From: RH-AL1 sp965198495 | GTDB taxonomy: Bacteria; Pseudomonadota; Alphaproteobacteria; Rhizobiales; Beijerinckiaceae | Direction: 5' to 3' | Assembly: GCA_965198495.1 (NCBI GenBank) | Contig: CBDAPL010000001.1 | Location: forward strand, 3,348,001 to 3,412,000 | DNA length: 64,000 bases | Part shown: positions 1 to 7,947 of the stretch, piece after piece | How positions within the stretch are numbered: position 1 is the stretch's first letter | How the letters are laid out: the number at the start of each line of letters is the position of its first letter | Position numbers and translations under genes: made by a program | Notes under the pieces: model-generated | What the model saw: the letters and a program-made list of their open reading frames with translations, nothing else | The model's database searches: none | What the model was told of the DNA's origin: nothing

Positions 1-977
1 ACGGGTTGGCGATCGGCGCCTTCGCCCGCGCCGGGATGATATTGGCCAAGCCGGACGATCTGGGCGTCGCCACCAAGGCGGCGACGCGCCTCTGGTCGGC
101 GTGGGACCCTAAGTCAGGCCTGCTGCACCATCAGATCTTCGAGGGCAAGCCGGCGGTCGACGGCTACCTCGAGGATTACGCGATGCTCGGCGACGGCTAT
201 GTCACCCTGGCCGAGGCGACAAACGACATGGGCTGGCACGACAAGGCGGAGACCTTGGCCGACGCCATGCTGAAGCGTTTCATGGCGCCGGACGGGCGGC
301 TTTCCGCGAGCGGCGATGGTCTGTTGCTCGCGATGGAGGACACGGAGGACGCGGACGTGCCGTCGGGTGCCTCCGCCGCGCTCGACCTGCTGGCGCGCCT
401 CGGCGACGCGCCGGACGGCGCCCGTTTCGAGGACGCGGCGGCCAAGGTCGCGACGCATCTCAGCGGCGCCATCGCCAAGCGACCGGAGGCCTGGCCGGCG
501 GCGATCGTCGCGCTGGTCGATCACCCGCTGAAGCCGGCCGCGCTCGCCGCCGCGACGCCTGCGCCGAAGGTGCGTGTCGCGACGATGGAGCCGAACGCGC
601 CCGGCGTGCCGACGACGTCCGACCACGTCCACGTCTCGGCCAGGGTCGAGGGCGATACCGTCGCCGTCTCGGTCAAGGTCGATCCCGGCTACCACATCAA
701 CGCGCACAAGCCGTCGTTCGACTATCTGGTGCCGACAGCCGTCGCCTTCGCCGGGCTGAAGCCCGCCTCGATCGCCTACCCCGCCGCGATGCGCTTCAAG
801 TCGAGCTTCGCGCCGGACGGCCTCGATGTCTACGAGGGCGACGTGGCGCTGGTCGCGACTTTTCCGAAGAGCGCGCTGTCAGGCGTGATGGCGGTCGACG
901 GCACCGTCACCGCGCAGGCCTGCAACCAGCAGACCTGCCTGCCGCCGGCGAATCTGCCGGTGTCGGCGGCGAATTAA
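1..977 (+). CDS. DUF255/YyaL-like protein, C-terminal part with a DsbD-alpha domain (5' end outside window)
   Basis: The reading frame is open from the first base, so the start lies upstream. The visible 325 or so residues fall into two parts. Residues 1-200 are a helical, alanine-rich segment containing the 'GLAIGAFARAG' type motif typical of the (alpha/alpha)6-barrel half of YyaL/SSP411 (DUF255, thioredoxin-like) proteins. Residues from about 205 to the end look like an nDsbD (DsbD-alpha) immunoglobulin-like domain: 'VDPGYHINAHKP' followed near the C-terminus by 'ACNQQTCLPP', a cysteine pair placed like the catalytic pair of nDsbD. The family role is not well established. The DsbD-type tail suggests redox work at or outside the membrane, but no signal peptide can be checked because the N-terminus is missing. 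The fusion itself is seen directly; the function is inferred. Confidence 0.75.
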   Translation, partial: GLAIGAFARAGMILAKPDDLGVATKAATRLWSAWDPKSGLLHHQIFEGKPAVDGYLEDYAMLGDGYVTLAEATNDMGWHDKAETLADAMLKRFMAPDGRLSASGDGLLLAMEDTEDADVPSGASAALDLLARLGDAPDGARFEDAAAKVATHLSGAIAKRPEAWPAAIVALVDHPLKPAALAAATPAPKVRVATMEPNAPGVPTTSDHVHVSARVEGDTVAVSVKVDPGYHINAHKPSFDYLVPTAVAFAGLKPASIAYPAAMRFKSSFAPDGLDVYEGDVALVATFPKSALSGVMAVDGTVTAQACNQQTCLPPANLPVSAAN

Positions 978-1008
978 GACGACTCGTCTTCATTTGCGAT
1001 CTCAAATG
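976..1008. promoter_or_regulatory. two short inverted repeats upstream of the toxin-antitoxin operon
   Basis: Immediately after the upstream stop codon lie AAGACG-3nt-CGTCTT (976-990) and CATTTG-6nt-CAAATG (991-1008). They sit 34 bases before the antitoxin start. RelB/DinJ-type antitoxins usually bind palindromes in their own promoter, so these are candidate operators; the first could instead be a weak terminator of the upstream gene. Confidence 0.4.
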
Positions 1009-1041
1009 AGGTAGGTTGCGGCGATAAGCAAAGGAGCCGCC

Positions 1042-1395
1042 ATGTTCTCCGACAAGGTCGCGAAACGCGCCGCCAGAGCCCCGCATCGGGGTGAGGCTGT
1101 ACGCACGTCGCCAGCGCAGACTCTCGCGCCCAAGTCGTCGATGATGCATCTCAGGATCGATGATCAGCTGCGCCGTGACGCCAGCTTCACGCTCGACGCG
1201 ATCGGCTTGTCCATGCCAGATGCCATAAGACTGTTTTTGAAGCGGGTCGTCCTCGAACAAGCGCTCCCTTTGCGTCTGGAGGTGCCGAACGCGGCGACCG
1301 AACGGGCGATGGCGGACGCCATGTCGCCCGGCCTGAAGGTGTTCGCGACGGCGGCGGAGCTTTTCGATGACCTCGAAAAAGGCGGTAGCCGCTAA
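1042..1395 (+). CDS. RelB/DinJ-family antitoxin
   Basis: This gene encodes a 117-residue protein whose body from residue 34 on ('MMHLRIDDQLRRDA', then 'GLSMPDAIRLFLKRVV') matches the ribbon-helix-helix DNA-binding region of RelB/DinJ antitoxins. The C-terminal 40 residues would wrap the toxin. The ATG at 1042 has a strong AAAGGAG Shine-Dalgarno six bases upstream, whereas the internal Met codons at 1141/1144 have none, so an unusually long 33-residue N-terminal extension is predicted. It overlaps the downstream toxin gene by 29 bases, the normal antitoxin-first arrangement. It is expected to neutralise the YafQ-like toxin and repress the operon. Confidence 0.8.
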   Translation: MFSDKVAKRAARAPHRGEAVRTSPAQTLAPKSSMMHLRIDDQLRRDASFTLDAIGLSMPDAIRLFLKRVVLEQALPLRLEVPNAATERAMADAMSPGLKVFATAAELFDDLEKGGSR

Positions 1396-1696
1396 GCGCG
1401 CCATCATCCCGCGGGACGCTCGCCGCACCAAAGATTTTCTGACCGACTGGGAAAGGCTGAATCGCAGCGGCCGTTTCGACATGATGCTTCTGAAAGCGGT
1501 GATGATGCAGTTGATTGAGAACGAAACCGGGCTGCCGCCCGAACGCAAGGACCATTCGCTCGAAGGCTCATGGAAGGGCTTTCGTGATTGCCACGTTCAC
1601 GGCGATTTCCTGTTGATCTATCGTCTTGATGGAAAAGGCGACAAGGAAACGATCACCTTCGCGCGCGTGGGTACGCACGCGGATCTGTTCAAATGA
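1367..1696 (+). CDS. YafQ-family mRNA interferase toxin
   Basis: The 109-residue product belongs to the RelE/YafQ ribosome-dependent mRNA endonuclease family. The C-terminal half contains 'DHSLEGSWKGFRD', 'DFLLIYRL' and 'GTHADLF', the family signature. His63, His76, Asp80 and His104 match the catalytic set of E. coli YafQ (H50, H63, D67, H87), with the first two intervals identical at 13 and 4 residues, so the toxin looks intact. The start overlaps the antitoxin gene, implying translational coupling. Length is slightly above the usual 92 or so residues because of a basic N-terminal extension. Confidence 0.88.
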   Translation: MTSKKAVAAKRAIIPRDARRTKDFLTDWERLNRSGRFDMMLLKAVMMQLIENETGLPPERKDHSLEGSWKGFRDCHVHGDFLLIYRLDGKGDKETITFARVGTHADLFK

Positions 1697-1816
1697 CCAG
1701 CAAGGTGTCGTTCGTCCCCAAGACGCGCTAGCCCTTTTAGCTTGGTCATTGCCCTACCCTTTCGCCGACGCTAAGGGTCCTCTCTGACCAAACCCTCGCC
1801 ACCCGGAGACCCATCG

Positions 1817-3148
1817 ATGCCGTTGCGGCTCGACAGCCAGAGCCCGGATTTCGAGAGCGCGTTCAAGGCGCTGCTCGCCACCAAGCGCGAGGTGTCGGAG
1901 GATGTCGATCTCGCCGTGCGCGACATCATCCGAGCGGTGCGCGCCGAGGGCGACGCGGCGCTGATCCGGCTGTCCACGCAATTCGATCGGGTCGATCTGG
2001 CCGCGCTCGGCCTGCGGGTCACCGCCGACGAGATCGCCGCCGCCAAGAAGGCCTGCCGCGCCGAGGACCTCGCCGCGCTCGCCCTCGCGCACGCGCGCAT
2101 CACGAGCTTCCACGAGCGCCAGGTGCCGGAGAACCTTCGTTTCACCGATCCCCTCGGCGTCGATCTCGGCTGGCGCTGGACGGCGATTCAGGCTGTCGGC
2201 CTCTACGTGCCGGGCGGCACGGCGAGCTATCCCTCCTCCGTGCTGATGAACGCCGTGCCGGCCAAGGTCTGCGGCTGCGAGCGGGTGGTGATGGTGGTGC
2301 CGGCGCCGGACGGGCGCATCAACCCGCTGGTGCTGGCGGCGGCCGATCTCGCCGGTGTCGACGAGGTCTACCGCGTCGGCGGCGCGCAGGCGATCGCCGC
2401 GCTGGCCTACGGGACGCAGACCATCGCGCCGGTGATGAAGATCATGGGGCCGGGCAACGCCTACGTCGCCGCCGCCAAGCGGCAGGTGTTCGGCACCGTC
2501 GGCATCGACATGATCGCCGGGCCGAGCGAGGTGCTGATCATCGCCGACAGCACAGGCGACGCGGAATGGATCGCCGCCGACCTGCTCGCCCAGGCCGAGC
2601 ACGACATGGCGGCGCAGTCGATCCTCATTACCGACGATCCGGCGCTCGCCGACGCGGTCGCGCGTCAGGTCGAGGCGCAGCTGAAGACGCTGCGGCGCGA
2701 GGCGATCGCGCGCGCGAGCTGGCACGATTTCGGCGCGATCATCGTCGTGCCGGCGATCGCCGACGCCGTGCCGCTCGCCGACAGGCTGGCGCCCGAACAC
2801 CTCGAGATCATCGCCGCCGACGAGGACGGCTTGGCCGACGCGATCCGCAACGCCGGCGCGATCTTCCTCGGCAACCACACGCCCGAGGCCGTCGGCGACT
2901 ACGTGGGCGGGTCGAACCACGTTCTGCCGACCGCCCGCTCGGCGCGCTTCTCGTCCGGCCTCAACGCGCTCGACTTCATGAAGAAGACCTCGATCCTGAA
3001 GTGCGGGCCGGAAAGCCTGCTGGCGATCGGCCCGGCAGCCGTCACCCTCGCCGAGGCCGAGGGCCTCGACGCGCACGCCCGCTCGGTCGCCATGCGTCTC
3101 GGCCAATCGGCCGGTCGCAAACCAGTTCACAAGCTCGACGCGGCATGA
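1817..3148 (+). CDS. hisD: histidinol dehydrogenase
   Basis: This 443-residue zinc enzyme catalyses the last two NAD-dependent oxidations of histidine synthesis, L-histidinol to L-histidine. Diagnostic segments are 'YVPGGTASYPSS', 'GGAQAIAALAYGT', 'GPGNAYVAAAKR', 'AGPSEVLI', 'AQAEHDMAAQSIL' (the Gln/His zinc ligands), 'APEHLEI' (catalytic Glu-His) and 'GSNHVLPT'. Length is normal for the family. The stop overlaps the start of the next gene (ATGA), so the two are probably translated together. A hisD-UPF0262-phosphatase cluster is commonly seen in Rhizobiales; the other his genes are not in this window. Confidence 0.97.
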   Translation: MPLRLDSQSPDFESAFKALLATKREVSEDVDLAVRDIIRAVRAEGDAALIRLSTQFDRVDLAALGLRVTADEIAAAKKACRAEDLAALALAHARITSFHERQVPENLRFTDPLGVDLGWRWTAIQAVGLYVPGGTASYPSSVLMNAVPAKVCGCERVVMVVPAPDGRINPLVLAAADLAGVDEVYRVGGAQAIAALAYGTQTIAPVMKIMGPGNAYVAAAKRQVFGTVGIDMIAGPSEVLIIADSTGDAEWIAADLLAQAEHDMAAQSILITDDPALADAVARQVEAQLKTLRREAIARASWHDFGAIIVVPAIADAVPLADRLAPEHLEIIAADEDGLADAIRNAGAIFLGNHTPEAVGDYVGGSNHVLPTARSARFSSGLNALDFMKKTSILKCGPESLLAIGPAAVTLAEAEGLDAHARSVAMRLGQSAGRKPVHKLDAA

Positions 3149-3624
3149 ACGAGCTCTCGAACAATCGTCTCAAGTCGGTGGTCCTCGACGGTGACTCGAT
3201 CGGCATCGGCAGCCCGGACCAGGAGCACGAACGTCAGATCGCGGTCTACGATCTCATCGAGGAGAACGTGTTCGGCCTGCCCAACCACGACGCCGGCCCC
3301 TACGATCTCACCATCTCGTTGCATGACGCCAAGCTGATGTTCGACATCGCCGGCGCCGACGGCGAGCAGAAGGCCGTGCATATCCTCTCGCTGACGCCGT
3401 TCAAGCGGACATTGCGCGATTACTTCATGATCTGCTCGAGCTACTACGACGCGATCCGTACGCAGACGACGGCGCAGATCGAGGCGATCGACATGGGCCG
3501 GCGCGGCCTCCACAACGAGGGCGCGGAACTGCTGCTGGAGCGCCTGTCGGGAAAGGTCGACTGCGACAACGATACCGCGCGGCGCCTCTTCACGCTCATC
3601 ACCGCCCTTCACTGGAAGGGCTGA
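3145..3624 (+). CDS. UPF0262 family protein
   Basis: A 159-residue conserved protein of unknown function, beginning 'MNELSNNRLKSVVLDGDSI' and containing 'RQIAVYDLIEENVF' and 'LSLTPFKRTLRDYFMICSSYY', the recognisable UPF0262 pattern. No signal peptide or membrane segment is seen. The start codon overlaps the hisD stop by four bases, the usual placement for this family in alphaproteobacteria, which supports this start over longer readings of the frame. No biochemical role is known to me. Confidence 0.9.
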   Translation: MNELSNNRLKSVVLDGDSIGIGSPDQEHERQIAVYDLIEENVFGLPNHDAGPYDLTISLHDAKLMFDIAGADGEQKAVHILSLTPFKRTLRDYFMICSSYYDAIRTQTTAQIEAIDMGRRGLHNEGAELLLERLSGKVDCDNDTARRLFTLITALHWKG

Positions 3625-3651
3625 CCCCTTGAGGCTTGGGAGCCTCGCGCG

Positions 3652-4110
3652 GTGAGCGGGCCGCTGGCGCACAGGCCCGGCGCGATCCTGTTCTCCTGCT
3701 CGTTCAACGCCGTGCGTTCGCCGATGGCGGAAGGACTGACGCGGCTTTATTTCGGGCGCGAGATCTACGTCGCCTCCGCCGGCGTCAGGGACGGCGAGCC
3801 GCCGGACCCGTTCGCGCAAGCGGTGATGGAGGAGATCGGCGTCGACATCAGCCGGCACACGCCGCACACGTTCGAGGCGCTCGAGGACGCGAGCTTCGAC
3901 CTCATCGTCACGCTCTCGCCGGAAGCCCATCACAAGGCGCTCGAGTTCACCCGCACGCTCGCCTGCGACGTCCTCTACTGGCCGACGATCGATCCGACCG
4001 CCGTCGAAGGCTCGCGCGATCGTCGGATGGAATCCTATCGCGAAGTGCGCGATGGCCTCGCCAAGCGCATCAAGCGGCTGTTGGACTATAGTCCGATGGG
4101 GTCGGTGTAG
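3652..4110 (+). CDS. low-molecular-weight protein-tyrosine-phosphatase/ArsC-like protein
   Basis: The 152-residue product starts at a GTG 27 bases after UPF0262. Near its N-terminus it has the P-loop 'CSFNAVRSP', a CX5R motif followed by Ser as in LMW tyrosine phosphatases and the arsenate reductases derived from them. A late acidic segment ('YWPTIDP') supplies the expected Asp-Pro general acid region. Its place behind hisD and UPF0262 is conserved in Rhizobiales. Whether the substrate is a phosphoprotein or arsenate cannot be told from sequence; no arsenic-resistance genes are nearby, so a phosphatase role is somewhat favoured. Confidence 0.85.
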   Translation: MSGPLAHRPGAILFSCSFNAVRSPMAEGLTRLYFGREIYVASAGVRDGEPPDPFAQAVMEEIGVDISRHTPHTFEALEDASFDLIVTLSPEAHHKALEFTRTLACDVLYWPTIDPTAVEGSRDRRMESYREVRDGLAKRIKRLLDYSPMGSV

Positions 4111-4111
4111 G

Positions 4112-5398
4112 TCAGCCCCGCAGATCCGCGTAGGCGTCCTTGCGCACGAACCAGTAGCTTCCCGCTCCCGCCAGCGCCGCTACCGTGGCGACGAGGAAGG
4201 CCGGCGTGAAGGAGTGCGTGTGCTGGACGATCACTCCCGTCACCAGAGGCGCGAGCGCGCCGCCGATCGAGCCGCCGATGTTCTGGATCGATTCGAGTGT
4301 CGCCACCAGGCGCGGCGGCGTGAGACTGGCGCCGAGCGCCCACGAGCACGAGCCCGCGCCATAACCGAAGAACATCGAGGCGGAGAGCAGCCCGACGACG
4401 ATCGCCGTGCTCGGCGCGAACGGCGCCGCCGCGGTGAAGAGCGCGCACAGCACCAGGCCGCCGACCGTCAGGTAGCGCCGCGAATCGATCGGATCGACGC
4501 CGGCTTCCGCCATCCGGTCGGAGACGAACCCGCCGAGCACGCCGCCGATGAAGCCGGCGAATTGCGGGATCGCGGCGAGGATGCCGGTGGCGGAGACGCT
4601 GACGTGGCGCTCGCTTTCGAGATAGTCCGGCAGCCACGCCACGTTGAGCCAGGTGATGTAGACGATACCGAAGAGGCCGCCGATCAGCGCCCAGGTGGTC
4701 TTGATCGTGAAGAGCCTGGCCCAGGTCCCGGCGCTCGCCTCCACCGTGCCCGAGCCTTCGCCGGCGCGGATGATCTCGAGGTCGGCCCGCGGCGTACCCA
4801 CCTGCTCGGGATCACGGTAGTAGAAGCCCCAGGCCAGCGCGACGACGAGGCCGAGAACGCCCATCATGACGAACATGACGCGCCAGCCAAACGCCAGCAT
4901 CAGCGCGGTGAGAAGCGGCGGCGCGATCGCCGGACCGAGCGAGGACGCGGCATTGAAGAGGCCGAGCGGGAAGCCGCGCTCCTTCAGCGAGAACCAGTTC
5001 ACCGAGGCGCGGGCGCCGGCCGTGAACATCGGCGATTCGCCGATGCCGAGCCCGACGCGGGCGATCACGAATTGCGTGAAACTCTGCACCGCGCCGCTGA
5101 CGATCTGCGCCAGTGACCAGACCGTCATGCCGAGCGTCAGCATGATGTGCGGGCCGACGCGATCGGTGATGGCGCCGATCGGCAGCTGGCACACGGCGTA
5201 GGACCAGGCGAAGGCGGAGAGCAGCGCGCCCATCTCGGTCGGCGAGAGGTGCATCTCGGTCGCGATCGTGTGGTTGGCGATCGCCAGCGTCGAGCGATCG
5301 ACGTAGTTGACGACGCCGGCCGCGATCAGCAGGGCGACCATGATCCATTGCCGCCGCCGCGTGGCGAGGCTGACGCGAGGATGCGCGGCGATATCCAA
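4112..5398 (-). CDS. MFS transporter, anion:cation symporter (ACS)-like
   Basis: A 428-residue protein with about twelve hydrophobic helices. The segment 'VVNYVDRSTLAIA' in the first helix, 'GAITDRVGPHIML' in the loop between helices 2 and 3, and 'RVGLGIGESPMFTAGARASVNWF' nearby are typical of the ACS family of the major facilitator superfamily, which imports organic anions such as hexuronates, glucarate or phthalate with protons. The substrate cannot be assigned. It is convergent with the upstream phosphatase gene, with one base between the stops, and is followed on the same strand by a small membrane-protein gene. Confidence 0.88.
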   Translation of the reverse strand: MDIAAHPRVSLATRRRQWIMVALLIAAGVVNYVDRSTLAIANHTIATEMHLSPTEMGALLSAFAWSYAVCQLPIGAITDRVGPHIMLTLGMTVWSLAQIVSGAVQSFTQFVIARVGLGIGESPMFTAGARASVNWFSLKERGFPLGLFNAASSLGPAIAPPLLTALMLAFGWRVMFVMMGVLGLVVALAWGFYYRDPEQVGTPRADLEIIRAGEGSGTVEASAGTWARLFTIKTTWALIGGLFGIVYITWLNVAWLPDYLESERHVSVSATGILAAIPQFAGFIGGVLGGFVSDRMAEAGVDPIDSRRYLTVGGLVLCALFTAAAPFAPSTAIVVGLLSASMFFGYGAGSCSWALGASLTPPRLVATLESIQNIGGSIGGALAPLVTGVIVQHTHSFTPAFLVATVAALAGAGSYWFVRKDAYADLRG

Positions 5399-5433
5399 AC
5401 GTCAGCCTGCGGCTGGCGACAGACGGTCCGCCG

Positions 5434-5868
5434 TCAACCGCGTCGCGCCGGCAGCCGCACCGATCCGTCGCGCCAGGCCAGAACGAGGTAGGCCAGCAGG
5501 CCGGCGTGAAAGCAGGCCGCGCCAAGGATGATATGGTGCATCGACCAGATCAGCCCGGGCGCCAGCGCCATCGTCGCGGTCGCCGCCACGAGGCCGCTGG
5601 CCATCGCGTCGCTGATCGAGGCGCGCAGGCGCCATTGCGCGAGGGCGACCGCGCCAAGGACCATCGCCGCCTTGATCAGGACCATGAAGCGTAGAAGAAG
5701 GGTGAGCTGCCATTCCATGGCGCCGGACGACCCGCCGCCGCGCGCCGCCGCCACGATTCCGGCACCACCGGCAAACAGCACGGCGGCGTAGAGGATGACG
5801 CTCCAGGACACGCGCCGTCGCTGCCGGGACGTCGCGGCGAGAGATCGAACGTAGGAGAGATCGGTCAT
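5434..5868 (-). CDS. small four-helix membrane protein, unknown function
   Basis: The 144-residue product has four clear hydrophobic segments (about residues 23-43, 55-75, 85-110 and 113-135) and short basic loops such as 'RQRRRVSW'. I do not recognise the family. The ATG at 5868 is preferred over upstream codons because residues before it are low-complexity and unlike a membrane protein start. It is transcribed toward the MFS transporter with a gap of 35 bases, so the two may share a transcript, this gene first. A role as an accessory membrane protein is possible but unsupported. Confidence 0.6.
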   Translation of the reverse strand: MTDLSYVRSLAATSRQRRRVSWSVILYAAVLFAGGAGIVAAARGGGSSGAMEWQLTLLLRFMVLIKAAMVLGAVALAQWRLRASISDAMASGLVAATATMALAPGLIWSMHHIILGAACFHAGLLAYLVLAWRDGSVRLPARRG

Positions 5869-6048
5869 CGACGATCCTTGGCTTGCGAGGCGACGCGGCA
5901 TGGCTCGCGTTATCTCTAACGCAAGCCGCCGGCCCGCTCCAGTCCCATGCCGAATCCCATGCCAATCCCAATGCTGGCGGTCCCCTGTCCTGGCCGGATC
6001 GGCGTGGTATATGCCGCGCCTCCCGCCCGGTGATTCCAAGGACGCCTC

Positions 6049-7068
6049 ATGGCCTATCGTCTCCGCATGTTCGTCGCCGCCGCGATCCTCGGCGTGGCGA
6101 CCAGTCCTTCGCGGGCCAAGCCCGACGCGCCACCAGCCGCGCAGGGCCAGGACGAGGAAGAGGACAGCCCGACCCCCGCTCCGCTGACGGTCGGATCGAT
6201 GGCGGTGGCGTCAGACCCGGCGCTCGCCATCGAGGGCATGGCCCTCGACATCGCCATCGATCGCGTGACCTACACCTACAGGCTGCACAACAAGGGCGCC
6301 GCGAAGCTCGCGCTGACGGCGAGCGTCGCGATGCCCGACCTCGAGGTGAACACCGAGGGCACCACCGTCTACGCGCTGCCGGCCCAGACCCCGGAGAACC
6401 CGGTCGACCTCAAAGTCAAATCCGGCGACGCGACGATCGCGACGACCTCGCATCTGCGCGCCGACGCCCTGGGGCTCGACCAGCTCGCCGAGTTGAAGGC
6501 CGACGGCCTCCCGCTCATCCCTTTCGGCGCCGCCGTCGACAAGGCGCTTCGCGACGCCAAACCCGAGCTGTTGACCAGGCTCGAGGCGCTGGGTCTGGTG
6601 ACCCCGCGCGATCCCGCGCAACCGGACACGCCGGCGATCGCCGATTGGACGCTGCGCGGCACGATCGCCTGGACGCAGCCGCTCGAGGCGAACGTGTCGA
6701 CCAACGTCGCGGTCAGCTTCACCCCCGTCAAAGCGGTCTACACGGTCGATGCCGCGGCCCTGCCCGGCTTCGAGGCGTTGAAGGATCAGGCCTGCCTGAC
6801 CCCTCAGATCATGAATGCCGCCAAGGCCATGCTGAAGGTCAAAGGATCACGCGTCGACGTCGTCGACTTCACCTTGGCCAACGATGGCCCCGCGCGCTGG
6901 CTCGACAATCCCCCGGCGAGCGTCGCCGTCACCAAGCCGAAGCCGAACTCGGTGGTGGCCTTCTGCGGGATGGACGCGGGTAGCGCGAGCCAGGGTGTGG
7001 TGAAAGGCACGATGCCGGGCAGCGCCGAGGCCGCCGGGCTTCGTGTCCTGATCTTCTCCATCCATTAG
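6049..7068 (+). CDS. secreted DUF4424-like protein
   Basis: The 339-residue product starts with a signal peptide-like segment ('MAYRLRMFVAAAILGVATS'), then a Pro/Glu-rich linker, then a beta-rich body opening with a 'YTYRLHNKGAAKLALTASVAMPDLEV' stretch. That pattern resembles DUF4424 proteins, periplasmic proteins with a beta-sandwich start and repeated 'F.MP' motifs. There are few cysteines and no catalytic motif. The function of DUF4424 is unknown. The gene stands alone and is convergent with the TrmO-like gene, overlapping its end by four bases. Confidence 0.6.
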   Translation: MAYRLRMFVAAAILGVATSPSRAKPDAPPAAQGQDEEEDSPTPAPLTVGSMAVASDPALAIEGMALDIAIDRVTYTYRLHNKGAAKLALTASVAMPDLEVNTEGTTVYALPAQTPENPVDLKVKSGDATIATTSHLRADALGLDQLAELKADGLPLIPFGAAVDKALRDAKPELLTRLEALGLVTPRDPAQPDTPAIADWTLRGTIAWTQPLEANVSTNVAVSFTPVKAVYTVDAAALPGFEALKDQACLTPQIMNAAKAMLKVKGSRVDVVDFTLANDGPARWLDNPPASVAVTKPKPNSVVAFCGMDAGSASQGVVKGTMPGSAEAAGLRVLIFSIH

Positions 7069-7511
7069 GTTTCGGGCCGGTGCAAAAGACCCCGCCATGG
7101 CTTGATGTCGAGAAGCGGCGTGCCGGCGACGCAATCGAGGCCGCGGACGATCAGCACGCCGTCCTCCTGAGTGACGAGCGTGACGATCGAGGAGGCGATC
7201 GGATTGGGCCGGGTCGGCGCGCGCAACGCGAAAGGACCGGCTGGCGCCCCGCCACGCGGGCGCAGCAGCACCAGATCGCGTTGCGCCTGGTCCATCCAGT
7301 AGAGCACCTGAAGCTCGCGATGGCGCTCGATACCGCGCAGCGCATCGATCCAGCGCGCATCGATCACCAGGCGACAAAGCGGGCCGGCTTGGGCGTCGCC
7401 CTGGCGCGGGCAGTCGGCGCGGCGCGTCCAAGGCGTCTCGATGCGCCCGATGAAGCAGAGCGTCGCGTCCGAGCGCAAGGCGCCCTCGGAGGCGACCTCA
7501 CCCTCGCGCAT
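7065..7511 (-). CDS. TrmO/TsaA-like tRNA methyltransferase
   Basis: The product (148 residues from this ATG) contains 'IGRIETPW', 'LQVLYWMDQAQRDL', 'GPFALRAPTRPNPIASS' and 'VRGLDCVAGTPLLDIKPW', the beta-barrel core of the TsaA/TrmO family, which uses S-adenosylmethionine to methylate N6-threonylcarbamoyladenosine at position 37 of certain tRNAs. It is shorter than E. coli TrmO (YaeB, 235 residues) because it lacks the C-terminal domain, as in many TsaA-like proteins. The start is uncertain: a GTG at 7520 and a TTG at 7598 are in frame upstream, but none has a good Shine-Dalgarno. A 21-nt tandem repeat lies in its presumed leader. Confidence 0.8.
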   Translation of the reverse strand: MREGEVASEGALRSDATLCFIGRIETPWTRRADCPRQGDAQAGPLCRLVIDARWIDALRGIERHRELQVLYWMDQAQRDLVLLRPRGGAPAGPFALRAPTRPNPIASSIVTLVTQEDGVLIVRGLDCVAGTPLLDIKPWRGLLHRPET

Positions 7512-7617
7512 TGAGGCCACGGACTTCCCGTGAAATCCCGCGGTGTTCGTCGGCTGAGTGCCGGAGCCGAGCCCGCGTCCTTCGATGGACTTGATCAACG
7601 CGCTTTTAAAACCTCGT

Positions 7618-7701
7618 ATCTTCTTCGTCAGGACTCATGTCTTCTTCGGCAGGACTCATGTCTTCTTCGGCAGGACTCATGTCTTCTTTGTCAGGACCCA
7701 T
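7618..7701. repeat. 21-nt tandem repeat, four copies
   Basis: Four head-to-tail 21-base units (7618-7638, 7639-7659, 7660-7680, 7681-7701) share the core TTCTTCGGCAGGACTCAT. Units 2 and 3 are identical; units 1 and 4 differ at 2-3 positions. The array lies in the 436-base space between the TrmO-like gene and the lactate permease, probably in the 5' leader of the TrmO-like gene. A unit length divisible by three keeps any frame through it open, but I see no convincing gene there. Confidence 0.95.
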
Positions 7702-7748
7702 GCGTTTTGCGCCGCGAGGCGCCACGGCTCGCCTCTTCGCGACAACCT

Positions 7749-7779
7749 ATAATACCTTTCGAGGCTCGATACTCGTCAA
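7749..7779 (-). promoter_or_regulatory. candidate sigma-70-type promoter toward the TrmO-like gene
   Basis: Read on the minus strand, TTGACG (7779-7774) and TATTAT (7754-7749) are separated by 19 bases, slightly longer than ideal. It would start transcription just before the 21-nt repeat array and run into the TrmO-like gene. No comparably good elements were found nearby on the plus strand apart from an isolated TATAAT at 7748. The rest of 7512-7947 holds nothing else I can name. Confidence 0.35.
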
Positions 7780-7947
7780 GCGGAACGCGTGACCGGCGCG
7801 CCGCGGTATCGCCCCGGAACATCGTTGATGACACAGAAGCCTCACCCGTCGGGTCTTTCGACCGTTCGCCGAACGGCACGTTGCGGGCCTTCCACTTAAT
7901 TGCTTGAAGGCACGGCAACAAAAAACGCAGGGACTCGTCGGAACGCC

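Noticed and set aside
5931..5979. Short CCATGCC/CCAATCC repeats upstream of the DUF4424-like gene
   Set aside because: Units are only 6-11 bases, imperfect and few; it may be a minor slippage product but does not reach the standard of the other arrays.
7530..7907. 125-codon plus-strand frame through the 21-nt repeats
   Set aside because: Its character comes only from the repeat (LLRQDSC units); there is no Shine-Dalgarno and no family similarity.
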